A DNA stretch of 64,000 bases from Rhodovastum sp963709085 (GCA_963709085.1 CAVPVB010000014.1:95174-159173), one strand, 5' to 3'. Positions 16,630-24,376 are shown, counted from the first letter of the stretch. The notes: generated from the sequence alone by a model not told the origin. Numbers and translations are program-made.

Positions 16630-16899
16630 TTAACTTGGTCTTGGCTGCAATGTACGAATAGCGGCGAGATCACCACATTTAGCAGCTTTTATTGCTTGTT
16701 CTAAGCGTGTTTGTGGAACTTCGGGTTCGAGTTCAACAATAGAGACGCCAGCTTTTTTTAGATTATCCAGTAATCCTTCTACGAGAAGGCGTAAGGACTG
16801 TCCACGAATAGTGGTTGTTAGTCCGGAACCATCAAGATGTCCTGTTTTAAGGATGTCGTATTTCTTTCTGGCGTTCTGGAGATGTTGTCTCTTGCTCAT
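16630..16899 (-). CDS. Hypothetical protein (about 89 aa)
   Basis: From ATG 16899: MSKRQHLQNARKKYDIL..., a basic N-terminus followed by a leucine-rich helix (SLRLLVEGLLDNLKKAGV) and a C-terminal helix TRLEQAIKAAKCGD. The frame extends upstream to 16959, so an earlier start is possible. No ribosome site is clear at either. Not recognised. 16489-16629 before it is empty AT-rich DNA. Confidence 0.4.
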   Translation of the reverse strand: MSKRQHLQNARKKYDILKTGHLDGSGLTTTIRGQSLRLLVEGLLDNLKKAGVSIVELEPEVPQTRLEQAIKAAKCGDLAAIRTLQPRPS

Positions 16900-17173
16900 G
16901 GTGTGCTGCCGCTTCAAGTGAGAAGACAACCTCGTAGCACGGTTAGGCATTTGTTTCAAGTGTTATGTTGTGCAGGAAGGGGAGGCATGCGTCTGATGGT
17001 TCGCAAAAAAAGATTCACGCTGCGCCGGTCAAAATCGGCAATAGTAGATGGTACAGGTCCACTACGGCGAAGGATTAGCGATCCGAATTTGCCCAGAGCC
17101 GTGGGTTGGCACTCGCGAGAGTGCCGGCGAAGTGTCGTGGGGGGGTATAGGGCAGCCACGGAGCCGTGAAAAC

Positions 17174-17336
17174 TTAAGACAATCCGGGTGCCGACGGTTT
17201 CGTAATCACGGAGGGCAACACGGACGGCGGTGTCATCGCGAGCGCCTGGCCGGCCCGGCGGACTCGTTCCTCCTCGTTTTTGACCGTTCGCTCAACATCC
17301 CTTTGCGCCCGCCCCAGCACGTGATAATCCGGTTCA
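17174..17336 (-). pseudogene. 3' fragment of an unidentified gene
   Basis: Open frame reading leftward: EPDYHVLGRAQRDVERTV, KNEEERVRRAGQALAM, TPPSVLPSVITKPSA then stop. It looks like a genuine charged C-terminus. The 5' part is replaced at about 17340 by the truncated SRAP gene. The start of the fragment (PDYHV) matches the fragment at 7454-7612, so the same type of gene was cut at the same place twice. 16987-17170 shows nothing convincing. Confidence 0.4.
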
Positions 17337-17351
17337 CGCCGCCAGCGACAG

Positions 17352-17849
17352 CTGGTGCCGTTCTTCTGGAAGAAGACGCTCAAGGATCTGCCGGCCACCT
17401 TCAACGCGCGCGCGGAGACCGTCGCCGAGAAGCCAATGTTCCGCGCCGCCTTCCAGAAGCGGCGCTGCATCATCCCGGCCAGCGGCTTTTTCGAATGGAC
17501 GGGCGAGAAGGGGAACAAGCAGCCCCATCTGTTCACGGCCGCGGACGGCTCGCCGCTGCTGGCCTTCGCCGGGCTGTGGGACCGCTGGCATGACCCGGCG
17601 ACCGACGAGATGGTGCTTTCCTGTACCGTGATCGTCTGCGCCGCGAACGCGTGGATGGCCGCGTATCATGACCGGATGCCGGTGCTGCTGCGGCCGGAGG
17701 ATTTCGACGCCTGGCTGGACGGGACGCTTGGCCCGGAGGCGCTGCGGCCTGCTGCGGAAAGCGCGCTGCGCGAATGGCCGGTGTCCCGGCGCGTCAACCG
17801 CACCGGCGAAGGCGATGATGATCCGACCTTCATCGAGCCGAACGAATAA
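17352..17849 (+). pseudogene. Second SRAP gene, N-terminus missing
   Basis: From LVPFFWKKTLKDLPATFN to the end it is closely similar to the intact SRAP protein (13547-14221), including FFEWTG and YHDRMPVLL. It lacks about 65 N-terminal residues, including the catalytic Cys2 and RYNIAPT. It is joined to unrelated DNA at about 17340, so it cannot crosslink abasic sites. Differences scattered along the copy show it is not a recent duplicate. Confidence 0.85.
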
Positions 17850-17957
17850 GTCGCTTACCCTGAATATCACGCAGGCGCTTCGGCGAAGCGCCGATCTTCG
17901 GCACATCGGTTCACTTGGCGCACCCGACAGGAGGGGCGCCGTTTCGTGGAGGTTGGC

Positions 17958-18104
17958 ATGGCGGCGGTCGTCTCGGGACTTGTGCTCTACGCGGTCACGA
18001 CCGTGGTGACCGGCAGTCAGATCCTTGGGGTTCTCTCCGTAGCGGCAGCCGCAGCGGCGCGCGTCGCGGGCTATCCGGTGCCGCTTCTTGTTCTGGCGAT
18101 GTGA
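17958..18104 (+). CDS. Small hydrophobic protein (48 aa)
   Basis: MAAVVSGLVLYAVTTVVTGS... then an alanine-rich segment and GYPVPLLVLAM: almost entirely hydrophobic, fitting one or two membrane helices. GGAGG lies 5 nt before the ATG. No homolog recognised; it could be a TA-type or stress peptide or the relic of a larger membrane gene. 17850-17957 has no other gene. Confidence 0.45.
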   Translation: MAAVVSGLVLYAVTTVVTGSQILGVLSVAAAAAARVAGYPVPLLVLAM

Positions 18105-18181
18105 GCCTCGGAAGGCTGCCGATTTGGCGTGACGTGCAGCTGGCGTGCTATGTCTGGTTGTGACACAGGCAGGAGAACGCG

Positions 18182-18673
18182 ATGCTACGGTGCACCATTA
18201 TGCGTCGCAATCTGCTGGCTATGGCCGCGCTGTCTTCCGTGGTGGTACCGACCGCCGGCGCGCAAGTGCCCGGTACGCCGGACCAGATTGTGGCGGAGCT
18301 CTATCGGCGCTGCGTCGTGAACGGAGAATGGAAATCGCTGTTGTTCGACAAGGCCGGCCGCCGCAGCGTCTTCGCACGCGAGCTGTGGCAGGCGATGGAC
18401 AAGGCCGACAGGCAAGCGGCGCAAGGCGAGGCCGGTTGGGCGGACTTTGACCCGGTTTCCAACTCCGACGATCCCGGCGTGCTGGCGCAGGGCGTGAACG
18501 CCGCCAGTGTGCGAGCGAGCTTTCGGTATGCCGCCGACCCGCACAGCCAAAAGCTGGAGGTGCGCTACGAACTCGTGCGCGAGGACGGCGCATGGAAGAT
18601 CGCCAACATCCATGGCCGCTCCGCGGCGGGCGACCCGGAATGGTCATTGCGGGAAATGCTGCATCTGCGCTGA
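18182..18673 (+). CDS. Exported NTF2-like protein of unknown function
   Basis: A 163-residue protein with a signal peptide: MLRCTIMRRNLLAMAALSSVVV... and cleavage probably at AGA-QV (about residue 27). The mature part (DQIVAELYRRCVV, FDPVSNSDDPGV, LEVRYELVREDGAWKIANIHG) has the pattern of DUF3828/NTF2-like periplasmic proteins. AGGAG lies 8 nt before the ATG. It is isolated on both sides by remnants. Confidence 0.6.
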   Translation: MLRCTIMRRNLLAMAALSSVVVPTAGAQVPGTPDQIVAELYRRCVVNGEWKSLLFDKAGRRSVFARELWQAMDKADRQAAQGEAGWADFDPVSNSDDPGVLAQGVNAASVRASFRYAADPHSQKLEVRYELVREDGAWKIANIHGRSAAGDPEWSLREMLHLR

Positions 18674-18734
18674 CACGCGCTTACCGTTTTCCCTTTTATC
18701 CACCAATTCCCGTGCCACCCCAACCGCGCGGCGA

Positions 18735-18881
18735 GCCTACAGCCGCTTCAAGTACCTGCTTCCGACGCGTGGGTTGCTGGCGAGCTGGCACGAGTTCGAG
18801 TACCATGCGACGGATGAAGCCTTGCTCACATGGCGCACCGATAACGGCATACAACCCACTGCAAACAAGTTGGAATCCTAG
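18735..18881 (+). pseudogene. 3' fragment of a hypothetical gene
   Basis: The frame reads RAYSRFKYLLPTRGLLASWH, EFEYHATDEALLTWRTDNGI and ends at TAG 18879-18881. It reads like the conserved C-terminus of a small cytoplasmic protein, with no start of its own. A relic left between the exported protein and the MNT/HEPN operon. Confidence 0.4.
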
Positions 18882-18896
18882 CCCCCTTCCAGCAAT

Positions 18897-18930
18897 ATCA
18901 CGTATGATAACGTCCTTTATCATACGTGAT
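18897..18930. promoter_or_regulatory. 14-bp-arm inverted repeat, operator of the MNT/HEPN operon
   Basis: ATCACGTATGATAA and its exact complement TTATCATACGTGAT are separated by 6 nt. It ends 3 nt before the -35 box of the promoter below. Placement suggests autoregulation by the TA complex. Confidence 0.7.
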
Positions 18931-18933
18931 ATC

Positions 18934-18962
18934 TTGACAGGGAAGGGGGCGCGTACTAGAAT
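18934..18962 (+). promoter_or_regulatory. Near-consensus promoter, leaderless start of MNT
   Basis: TTGACA (18934-18939), 17-bp spacer, TAGAAT (18957-18962). The ATG of the MNT gene is at 18968, 6 nt after the -10 box, where transcription should begin. The mRNA is therefore probably leaderless. Confidence 0.75.
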
Positions 18963-18967
18963 AAAAT

Positions 18968-19288
18968 ATGGATAACGCTTCTCCAGATCCGATCCTGATC
19001 CGCTTCCGCGCTGCCCTCGCCGAACTTTACGGGGCGCGCTTGGAACGCGTTGTGCTGTTCGGATCGCGGGCGCGCGGCGAAGCGCGGCCGAACTCCGATT
19101 ACGATGTGGCGGTATTTCTGACCGAACTGCCAGACCGTTGGAGCGAGCTCGACAAGCTCGCCGATCTCAGGGTGCGTTTTCTCGACGAGACCGGCGCGTT
19201 CTTCGACGCCAAGCCCTATCCGGCCACAGACTGGCGGGATACCTCGCCGCTGATGCACGAGATTCGGCGGGAAGGCCTACAGCTATGA
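18968..19288 (+). CDS. mntA: MNT-family nucleotidyltransferase antitoxin
   Basis: A 106-residue minimal nucleotidyltransferase. The motif VVLFGSRARGEARPNSDYDV holds the G-S...S-D-x-D active site, with a third Asp position later. Antitoxins of this family adenylylate their HEPN partner and block its RNase activity. Start at 18968 by the leaderless promoter; its stop overlaps the HEPN start (ATGA). Intact. Confidence 0.9.
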   Translation: MDNASPDPILIRFRAALAELYGARLERVVLFGSRARGEARPNSDYDVAVFLTELPDRWSELDKLADLRVRFLDETGAFFDAKPYPATDWRDTSPLMHEIRREGLQL

Positions 19289-19698
19289 CGCCAGAAGCCA
19301 CACGCTTTCTCGATAAGTCGCGGACGCTGCTCGCGGAAGCGGACACGATGCTTGGCGTCGGGCTCAATGATGCTGCGGGGCGCACGGCCTATCTCGCTGC
19401 TTATCACACTGCGCAAGCCTTCATTTTTGAGCGGCTCAACAAGGTGCTCAAGACGCACAACGGCGTGCAAACCGAGTTTCTGAGGCTGACGAAGAATGAC
19501 GCCAGTGTCGATCCCGAACTCAGGAATTTTCTCTCGCGCACCTATAATCTCAAGGCGATCGCCGATTACGAAACAGGGCCGGGCTCGTCGATCACGCCGG
19601 ATCGTGCCGCCGAAGCGGTACATGGTGCGAAGAGCTTCGTCGCGCACTTTTCCGCTTTGGTTCCGCTAGCCGTATCCCAAGCAAATCCTGGCGCGTAG
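19285..19698 (+). CDS. hepT: HEPN-domain toxin
   Basis: A 137-residue four-helix HEPN protein: ATRFLDKSRTLLAEADTML, then GRTAYLAAYHTAQAFIFERL, where the Arg/His pair of the RNase site is expected but spaced more widely than the usual R-x4-6-H. It forms a type II (type VII-like) TA pair with the MNT gene. ATGA overlap gives translational coupling. Intact. Confidence 0.85.
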   Translation: MTPEATRFLDKSRTLLAEADTMLGVGLNDAAGRTAYLAAYHTAQAFIFERLNKVLKTHNGVQTEFLRLTKNDASVDPELRNFLSRTYNLKAIADYETGPGSSITPDRAAEAVHGAKSFVAHFSALVPLAVSQANPGA

Positions 19699-19734
19699 TC
19701 GTGAGCAAAGCCATAGGTATGCAGGACGACAAAC

Positions 19735-19959
19735 ATGACCACGCTGAAGCTTACCGCCGTTGGCACCTCGACCGGCGTCATCATCCCGAAGGACATGCTG
19801 GCGCGTCTCAACGTCGCCAAGGGCGACACGCTGTATGCGACCGAGACGCCGGACGGTTATCGCCTGACGCCGTATGATCCAGAATTTGCCGCCAGGATGG
19901 ACAAGGCCGACGACATCATGCGCCGGTATCGCAACACGCTCCATGTGCTTGCCAAATGA
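19735..19959 (+). CDS. AbrB/MazE-type antitoxin of a Doc module
   Basis: A 74-residue protein with the swapped-hairpin AbrB fold: LKLTAVGTSTGVIIPKDMLA and LNVAKGDTLYATET, followed by a C-terminal toxin-binding helix (ADDIMRRYRNTL). The stop overlaps the ATG of a Fic/Doc gene. The antitoxin frame is intact although the toxin is broken. Confidence 0.85.
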   Translation: MTTLKLTAVGTSTGVIIPKDMLARLNVAKGDTLYATETPDGYRLTPYDPEFAARMDKADDIMRRYRNTLHVLAK

Positions 19960-20358
19960 CGCCATGGGTCTGGCTCGACGAACGTGACGCGCGCACGATC
20001 CACGAACGGTTGCTTGCCTTGCGTGGCGGCGCTGAGGGCGTGCGCGACGCCGGGTTGCTGAGTCCGCGCTTGCCCGCCCGCAGCAGATCGCCACTTATGG
20101 CGATAATGCTGATGTGAGCGACTTGGCCGCGGCCTATACTGCCGGCGTGGTCAAAAATCACCCTTTCATAGATGGCAATAAACGAACGGGTTTTGTGTTA
20201 GGAATACTATTCCTTGAACTCAATCATGTCCGGTTTACGGGAAGCGAAGAGATGTCCACACACAAGCGGTGCTCAATCTTGTTGCCGGAAAATTGGATAT
20301 TGCAGGTTATGCGGCGTTCCTGCGCGAGAATGTCACGCCGTTATCGAGGTTGCCGTGA
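19956..20358 (+). pseudogene. doc: Doc (Fic-fold) toxin with two frameshifts
   Basis: Frame 1 reads MTPWVWLDERDARTIHERLL up to RDAGLLS. The protein then continues in another frame as LARPQQIATYGDNADVSDLA with the Fic motif HPFIDGNKRTG, and after GSEE in a third frame as TQAVLNLVAGKLDIAGYAAF to PLSRLP. Reassembled, it is a full Doc kinase (which phosphorylates EF-Tu). The two lesions are near 20062 and 20251. The active motif is intact but detached from the start, so no active toxin can be made. Confidence 0.85.
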
Positions 20359-20418
20359 CTGATCATCTCCCTGCCCCTGTCCCAGTTGGCACCCGATATA
20401 GCACGATTACGAAATAAA

Positions 20419-20447
20419 TTGACAACCGACAGGCGACGGCTTACAAT
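20419..20447 (+). promoter_or_regulatory. Near-consensus promoter of higBA
   Basis: TTGACA (20419-20424), 17-bp spacer, TACAAT (20442-20447). The first possible higB codon (ATT 20456) lies 8 nt downstream, so the transcript is again leaderless or nearly so. Confidence 0.7.
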
Positions 20448-20455
20448 GTTGGACG

Positions 20456-20731
20456 ATTCGGACGTTCCGACATAAGGGGCTGCGGCGCTTCTTCGAGGCT
20501 GGCGACACTAGCGGAATCAATCCCCAGTTCGCGGCCAAGTTGCGTCGCCAGCTCACGGCGCTGAACGGTAGCAGCAGTCCCGACGACATGAACGTGCCGA
20601 GCTATCGGCTTCACCAGCTCAAGGGCGACCGCAAAGGGCAATGGGCGGTGTGGGTTTCAGGAAATTGGCGGTTGGTGTTCGAGTTTGATGGATCGGCGGC
20701 GGTCAATGTCGATCTGGTCGATTACCACTGA
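20456..20731 (+). CDS. higB: HigB/RelE-type toxin, ATT start
   Basis: A 91-residue protein: IRTFRHKGLRRFFEAGD, then YRLHQLKGDRKGQWAVWVSG, NWRLVFEF and VDLVDYH, the complete HigB pattern (ribosome-dependent mRNase). Relatives start MIRTFRHKGL. Here the codon in the Met position is ACG (20453-20455), so ATT is the likely initiator; a mutated start is the alternative. The promoter places transcription start at this point. higA follows after 20 nt. Confidence 0.8.
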   Translation: MRTFRHKGLRRFFEAGDTSGINPQFAAKLRRQLTALNGSSSPDDMNVPSYRLHQLKGDRKGQWAVWVSGNWRLVFEFDGSAAVNVDLVDYH

Positions 20732-20751
20732 CCGCAGGAAAGGTGGCTACG

Positions 20752-21066
20752 ATGGAGATGCACAATCCGGCGCACCCCGGCGAGATCATTCGAGAGGATT
20801 GCATCAACGCCCTGGGTCTTTCGGTCACAGCGGCGGCTAAGGGGCTTGGGGTGTCCCGGCAGTCGCTTTCCGAGTTGCTGAATGGACGGACGGGGGTTTC
20901 CGCTGAGATGGCTATCCGGCTGGAGCTGGCCGGCTGGAGCACGGCTGCCGCGTGGTTGCGGATGCAGTCGCAGTATGACCTGTGGAAAGCAAGGCAGAGC
21001 TCAGGCCACATCAACGTGACGCGGTTTCCCGGGCCTCCCACGGTCTACGCTCCGGCTTCGGTCTGA
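20752..21066 (+). CDS. higA: HigA antitoxin (Xre-type HTH)
   Basis: A 104-residue protein: MEMHNPAHPGEIIREDCIN, then the helix-turn-helix VTAAAKGLGVSRQSLSELLN and EMAIRLELAGWSTAAAWLRM. It neutralises HigB and represses the operon. AGGAAAGG lies before the ATG. Intact. Confidence 0.92.
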   Translation: MEMHNPAHPGEIIREDCINALGLSVTAAAKGLGVSRQSLSELLNGRTGVSAEMAIRLELAGWSTAAAWLRMQSQYDLWKARQSSGHINVTRFPGPPTVYAPASV

Positions 21067-21081
21067 GATGGAAGGTCGCTC

Positions 21082-21561
21082 ATGCGAACCCTTTCACCCG
21101 AACCGACGCTTCCAGATCGCAATTGCGCGCCGGATTTAGCCAAGAGAATCCGCTGGCGCTTTGCGCCACTCGGCGACGTTGAACTCGACGAGAGCCTAGC
21201 CGAAGCTCACAAGCAGTTTGCTGATATGACGCCAGAAGCCATCGAAGCGGCTGACCGCCTGAAGCTTTCCGAGCGCGACAGTCTGCTGGTACTTGATCTG
21301 CTGGAAAATCCGCCTCCGGCAAACAACAGGCTGCGGGCTGCAGGGGCGACGCACAATCCGGTGCACTCGGGCGAGATCCTTCTTTTGCGCTGCGTGGCCT
21401 GCGGATGGTGTCACGTGGCGGTTCCGGCGGGCGAGCCCGCCAACACATGTTGTTTCCGGTGCAGCGGCACGGCCTTTGTCGCGACGGACGTGGGGGATGT
21501 TCCGCGCGGGGTGACGGTCCAGGCGTTGACATGGCCGGCGGCGGACGACGCGGCGAGCTGA
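21082..21561 (+). CDS. Chimeric protein: DUF1778 (TacA) tail plus zinc ribbon
   Basis: A 159-residue protein. Residues about 14-75 contain LKLSERDSLLVLDLLENPPP, the toxin-binding C-terminal signature of DUF1778/TacA antitoxins. The ribbon-helix-helix that normally precedes it is absent. After THNPVHSGEILLL, which echoes the HigA N-terminus encoded 500 bp upstream, comes a zinc ribbon with CVACGWC and CCFRCSG. No GNAT toxin is adjacent. It may be a remodelled antitoxin or a fusion of fragments; the frame is open and has GGAAGG before the ATG. Confidence 0.5.
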   Translation: MRTLSPEPTLPDRNCAPDLAKRIRWRFAPLGDVELDESLAEAHKQFADMTPEAIEAADRLKLSERDSLLVLDLLENPPPANNRLRAAGATHNPVHSGEILLLRCVACGWCHVAVPAGEPANTCCFRCSGTAFVATDVGDVPRGVTVQALTWPAADDAAS

Positions 21562-21633
21562 AGGGTTGGCGTGCTGACGATCCGCGCCGCTGAGCGGCGG
21601 GATTTCCCCAAGGAGGCGGAGGTTTAGCCTTCC

Positions 21634-21691
21634 CCCCCCATTATGGGGGGATTTATGTTGACTTTTGCGACGACCTCCCCCATAATGGGGG
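21634..21691 (+). promoter_or_regulatory. Twin palindromes and promoter of mqsRA
   Basis: CCCCCCATTATGGGGGG (21634-21650) and CCCCCATAATGGGGG (21677-21691) bracket a promoter TTGACT (21658-21663), 17-bp spacer, CATAAT (21681-21686). The -10 box is the centre of the second palindrome, so binding of MqsA would block RNA polymerase directly. Confidence 0.75.
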
Positions 21692-21706
21692 TGGGAATGA
21701 GGCTGA

Positions 21707-22015
21707 ATGACGGAAAAGCTCAAACCGCACTACGCACTAGCGAACATCAAGGCCGAGTTCGCCGACCCAGATAGGCTCAACCGCTCGTTCGTCTCAAAAC
21801 AGGGTGCCGACGATTTGGATATGGATGACAGCGCCGTGGTGGCCGTCATTCAGTCATTAAAGCCTTCGGACTTTGATAAATCGATGACCTCCTTTGCCGA
21901 CCATAAGATTTGGCATGATGTCTACAAGCCGAGTGTTGAAGGCCGGACGATATACGTGAAATTTACGCTCGATGCCAGGCAGTCATTATTTTTGATCAGC
22001 TTCAAGGAGGCATGA
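21707..22015 (+). CDS. mqsR: MqsR-family toxin
   Basis: A 102-residue protein: EKLKPHYALANIKAEF at the start and KSMTSFADHKIWHDVYKP in the middle, the MqsR signature, ending LISFKEA. MqsR is a RelE-fold ribonuclease cutting GCU sites in mRNA. Order toxin-antitoxin, as in mqsRA elsewhere. Transcribed from the palindrome-bearing promoter upstream. Confidence 0.9.
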   Translation: MTEKLKPHYALANIKAEFADPDRLNRSFVSKQGADDLDMDDSAVVAVIQSLKPSDFDKSMTSFADHKIWHDVYKPSVEGRTIYVKFTLDARQSLFLISFKEA

Positions 22016-22018
22016 CCG

Positions 22019-22606
22019 ATGCGAAAGAACCCGAGAGATTATCCCGAGACAATGCCGAGCGCTGAATCAGGCCGCCCGATGACCCGCGGCGAAAAGGAAG
22101 TGACTCTAACGGTCGAGGGAAAGCGGTTCACCTATTGTCAGCCAGGCTGGTGGTGCTCGCTAACCGATCCCGACGACCTTGAGGGACAGTTGGTTGACGA
22201 GGATAATCAGATTGCCGAAATGGCGCGTCGGACGGCGAAGGCCTTGGCCCGCGGTGAAACTCTGTTCGTGCCCGTGGTCATCCGCGCCATTCGGCAAAGC
22301 TGCGGGTTGACGCAACGTGAGGCAGGGTTGCTGTTCGGCGGCGGCGAGAAGTCGTTCGAAAAATATGAGAGCGGCGAAATTCAGCCTTCGGAGCCAACGA
22401 AGCGGTTGCTCAAACTGGCGATGGAGAGGCCGGAATTGTTCAGGCGGCCGGAACCGGGACAACCTGCTATTCCTTCAGCAGATGACGCGACGCTCATCCG
22501 CAGGACTTTGCAGGCCGCAGCCGTTGATCGAATCTACGAGCGACTGTTCACGACCATGGATGCGGCACCTCAGGGAGGATTACATGGGGGAGCGCCTTCC
22601 GCATAG
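22019..22606 (+). CDS. mqsA: MqsA-like antitoxin / transcriptional repressor
   Basis: A 195-residue protein. The C-terminal Xre-type HTH (SCGLTQREAGLLFGGGEKSF, YESGEIQPSEPTKRLLKL) is the MqsA DNA-binding domain. The N-terminal part (VTLTVEGKRFTYCQPGWWCS) is the degenerate zinc-domain region. AAGGAGG (22004-22010) is 8 nt before the ATG. The final 50 residues extend beyond the E. coli form. Binds the twin palindromes (inference). Confidence 0.85.
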   Translation: MRKNPRDYPETMPSAESGRPMTRGEKEVTLTVEGKRFTYCQPGWWCSLTDPDDLEGQLVDEDNQIAEMARRTAKALARGETLFVPVVIRAIRQSCGLTQREAGLLFGGGEKSFEKYESGEIQPSEPTKRLLKLAMERPELFRRPEPGQPAIPSADDATLIRRTLQAAAVDRIYERLFTTMDAAPQGGLHGGAPSA

Positions 22607-22648
22607 AACGAGCTCCAATCGATAACGATCAACCCCGATGACGTTGCC

Positions 22649-23638
22649 ATGACCGACCAGCTTCCCGTGACCATAGAATCAGGCGCACTCGCGACCCCGA
22701 CCGACACCCACCTGGTGCCGGCGCTGATCGCCGATGCCGGCGAGCGCGCCAGCTGGCGCTATGTCGAATTCTTCACCGCCAACATCCGCAACCCGAACAC
22801 GCGCCGGGCCTATGCCCGCGCCTGCGCCAGTTTCCTGACCTGGTGCGACGGCCGCGGGCTTACGCTGACCACGATCCGGCCGCACGATGTCGGCGCCTAC
22901 ATCGAGGCGCTGCAGGAGACCGCTGCGCCGCCGAGCGTCAAGCAGCAACTCGCCGCCATCCGGATGCTGTTCGACTGGCTGGTGACCGGCCAGGTGATGC
23001 CGACCAACCCGGCTGCCGCCGTGCGCGGGCCGAAATACGTCGTCAAGACCGGAAAGACGCCCGTGCTGGAGGGGCCGGAATGGCGGCGGCTAATCGACAG
23101 CATCCCGACCGAGACCGTGCGCGACCTGCGCGACCGCGCGCTGATCGCTACCCTCACCTATGGCTTCGCGCGCATCGGTGCCGCGCTGAAGATGAAGGTC
23201 GAGGATCTGGAGCCGAAGGGTTCCGGCTGGCTGATCCGGCTGCACGAGAAAGGCGGCAAGGAGCACGCCCTGCCCTGCCATCACGCGCTCGCCGAACTGG
23301 TACACGCCTACATCGCCGCGGCCGGCATCGCCGACGACAAGAAAGGCTGGCTGTTCCGCACCAGCCGCGGGCACCTGGGCGTCACACTCGCCGACGCGCC
23401 GATGACCCAGGCCGATGCCTGGCGTATGGTGCGCAAGCGCGCCCTCGCCGCCGGCATCATGGCGCCGATCGGCAATCACAGCTTTCGCGCGACCGGGATC
23501 ACGGCGTATCTTTCCAATGGCGGATCGTTAGAACATGCTCAGGCTATGGCCGCGCATGAAAGCCCGCGCACGACGAAACTCTACGACCGGACAAAGGAAA
23601 GGCTCACGCAGGACGAGGTGGAGAGGATCAGGCTGTGA
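22649..23638 (+). CDS. Tyrosine-type integrase/recombinase
   Basis: A 329-residue tyrosine recombinase with SAM-like N-terminal domain (NTRRAYARACASFLTWCDGR). Catalytic elements: Arg in YGFARIGAALKMKVEDL, Lys in EKGGKEHALP, HSFRATGIT (H-x-x-R), AAHESPRTTKLYDR with the final Tyr. The type is common in transposons and integrative elements. No attachment site was found nearby. A gene of unknown role overlaps its end (GTGA). Confidence 0.88.
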   Translation: MTDQLPVTIESGALATPTDTHLVPALIADAGERASWRYVEFFTANIRNPNTRRAYARACASFLTWCDGRGLTLTTIRPHDVGAYIEALQETAAPPSVKQQLAAIRMLFDWLVTGQVMPTNPAAAVRGPKYVVKTGKTPVLEGPEWRRLIDSIPTETVRDLRDRALIATLTYGFARIGAALKMKVEDLEPKGSGWLIRLHEKGGKEHALPCHHALAELVHAYIAAAGIADDKKGWLFRTSRGHLGVTLADAPMTQADAWRMVRKRALAAGIMAPIGNHSFRATGITAYLSNGGSLEHAQAMAAHESPRTTKLYDRTKERLTQDEVERIRL

Positions 23639-24003
23639 GTAAGGGGACACTTGAATCGTTCATTGATGAAGCTTCCCGCGAACGAGGTCTTGATCAGCAT
23701 GCTCTCCGTGCAGCGTTGCGGGATTTCATTAGGGCATTGCATGAGACTGATTTCAGATCATCCTACTTTTCCTCCGAAGATGGTGGATATCTGGCACAAG
23801 TGTACTTTTCCCTCGGACCAGAGGCCGCGTTTCATCTCGTCGAGTTTATGGCACGTCAAGGAAAAGGGCACGACCCAGATGCCATGCGCACCGAGCTGCA
23901 ATATATCGACAATCATGCATATCGCTTCGGCACAACGATTCAGCGCTGGCAGGCCGAAGTAGACGTTGAGTTCGCAAACCGGCAAGAAGAATCAGGAACA
24001 TAA
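23635..24003 (+). CDS. Hypothetical protein, 3' end at the IS91-like element
   Basis: A 122-residue helical acidic protein (TLESFIDEASRERGLDQHAL, FIRALHETDFRSSYF, VEFMARQGKG). GTG start inside the integrase stop. Its last codon and stop (TAA 24001-24003) lie at the end of IS91-like element 2, so the original C-terminus may have been lost. Not recognised. Possibly a co-factor of the integrase. Confidence 0.55.
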   Translation: MSKGTLESFIDEASRERGLDQHALRAALRDFIRALHETDFRSSYFSSEDGGYLAQVYFSLGPEAAFHLVEFMARQGKGHDPDAMRTELQYIDNHAYRFGTTIQRWQAEVDVEFANRQEESGT

Positions 24004-24376
24004 CGTAGAGCGTTTTTTGCTTGGCGGCGCGGCGCACAAGCGTTGCCAGTCGGCGTAAGGTGGTCGGGGCCGCGCCGGTAAGCAAAAAACGGGTTGGGCT
24101 AAAGCGCCGGCAGGATGCGGCTATGGGGATTGTTGTGGCGGTCCGCCGGTCGATCCGTCGCCCTTCGGATCGGTTCGGCTGGCTCGTGCAGGCGCTGTGA
24201 TTGTCGTGTCGGGATGCTGAGGCATGGTTGCGGCCGATTGATCGGGCGCATGGCGCGGTTTGCAGGAGCGGCGGACGTTCCAGCGAGCAGCAGGGCGCCG
24301 TGCGGCAGGCGTTGACTGCCACCGTGGTCGGCGTTGCCTGGCAGGATAGAGCAGACAGGGGGCGACGGAGAGTGGA

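Noticed and set aside
22843..23559. 238-codon frame inside the integrase gene
   Set aside because: Out-of-phase shadow; the integrase frame contains the recombinase catalytic residues.
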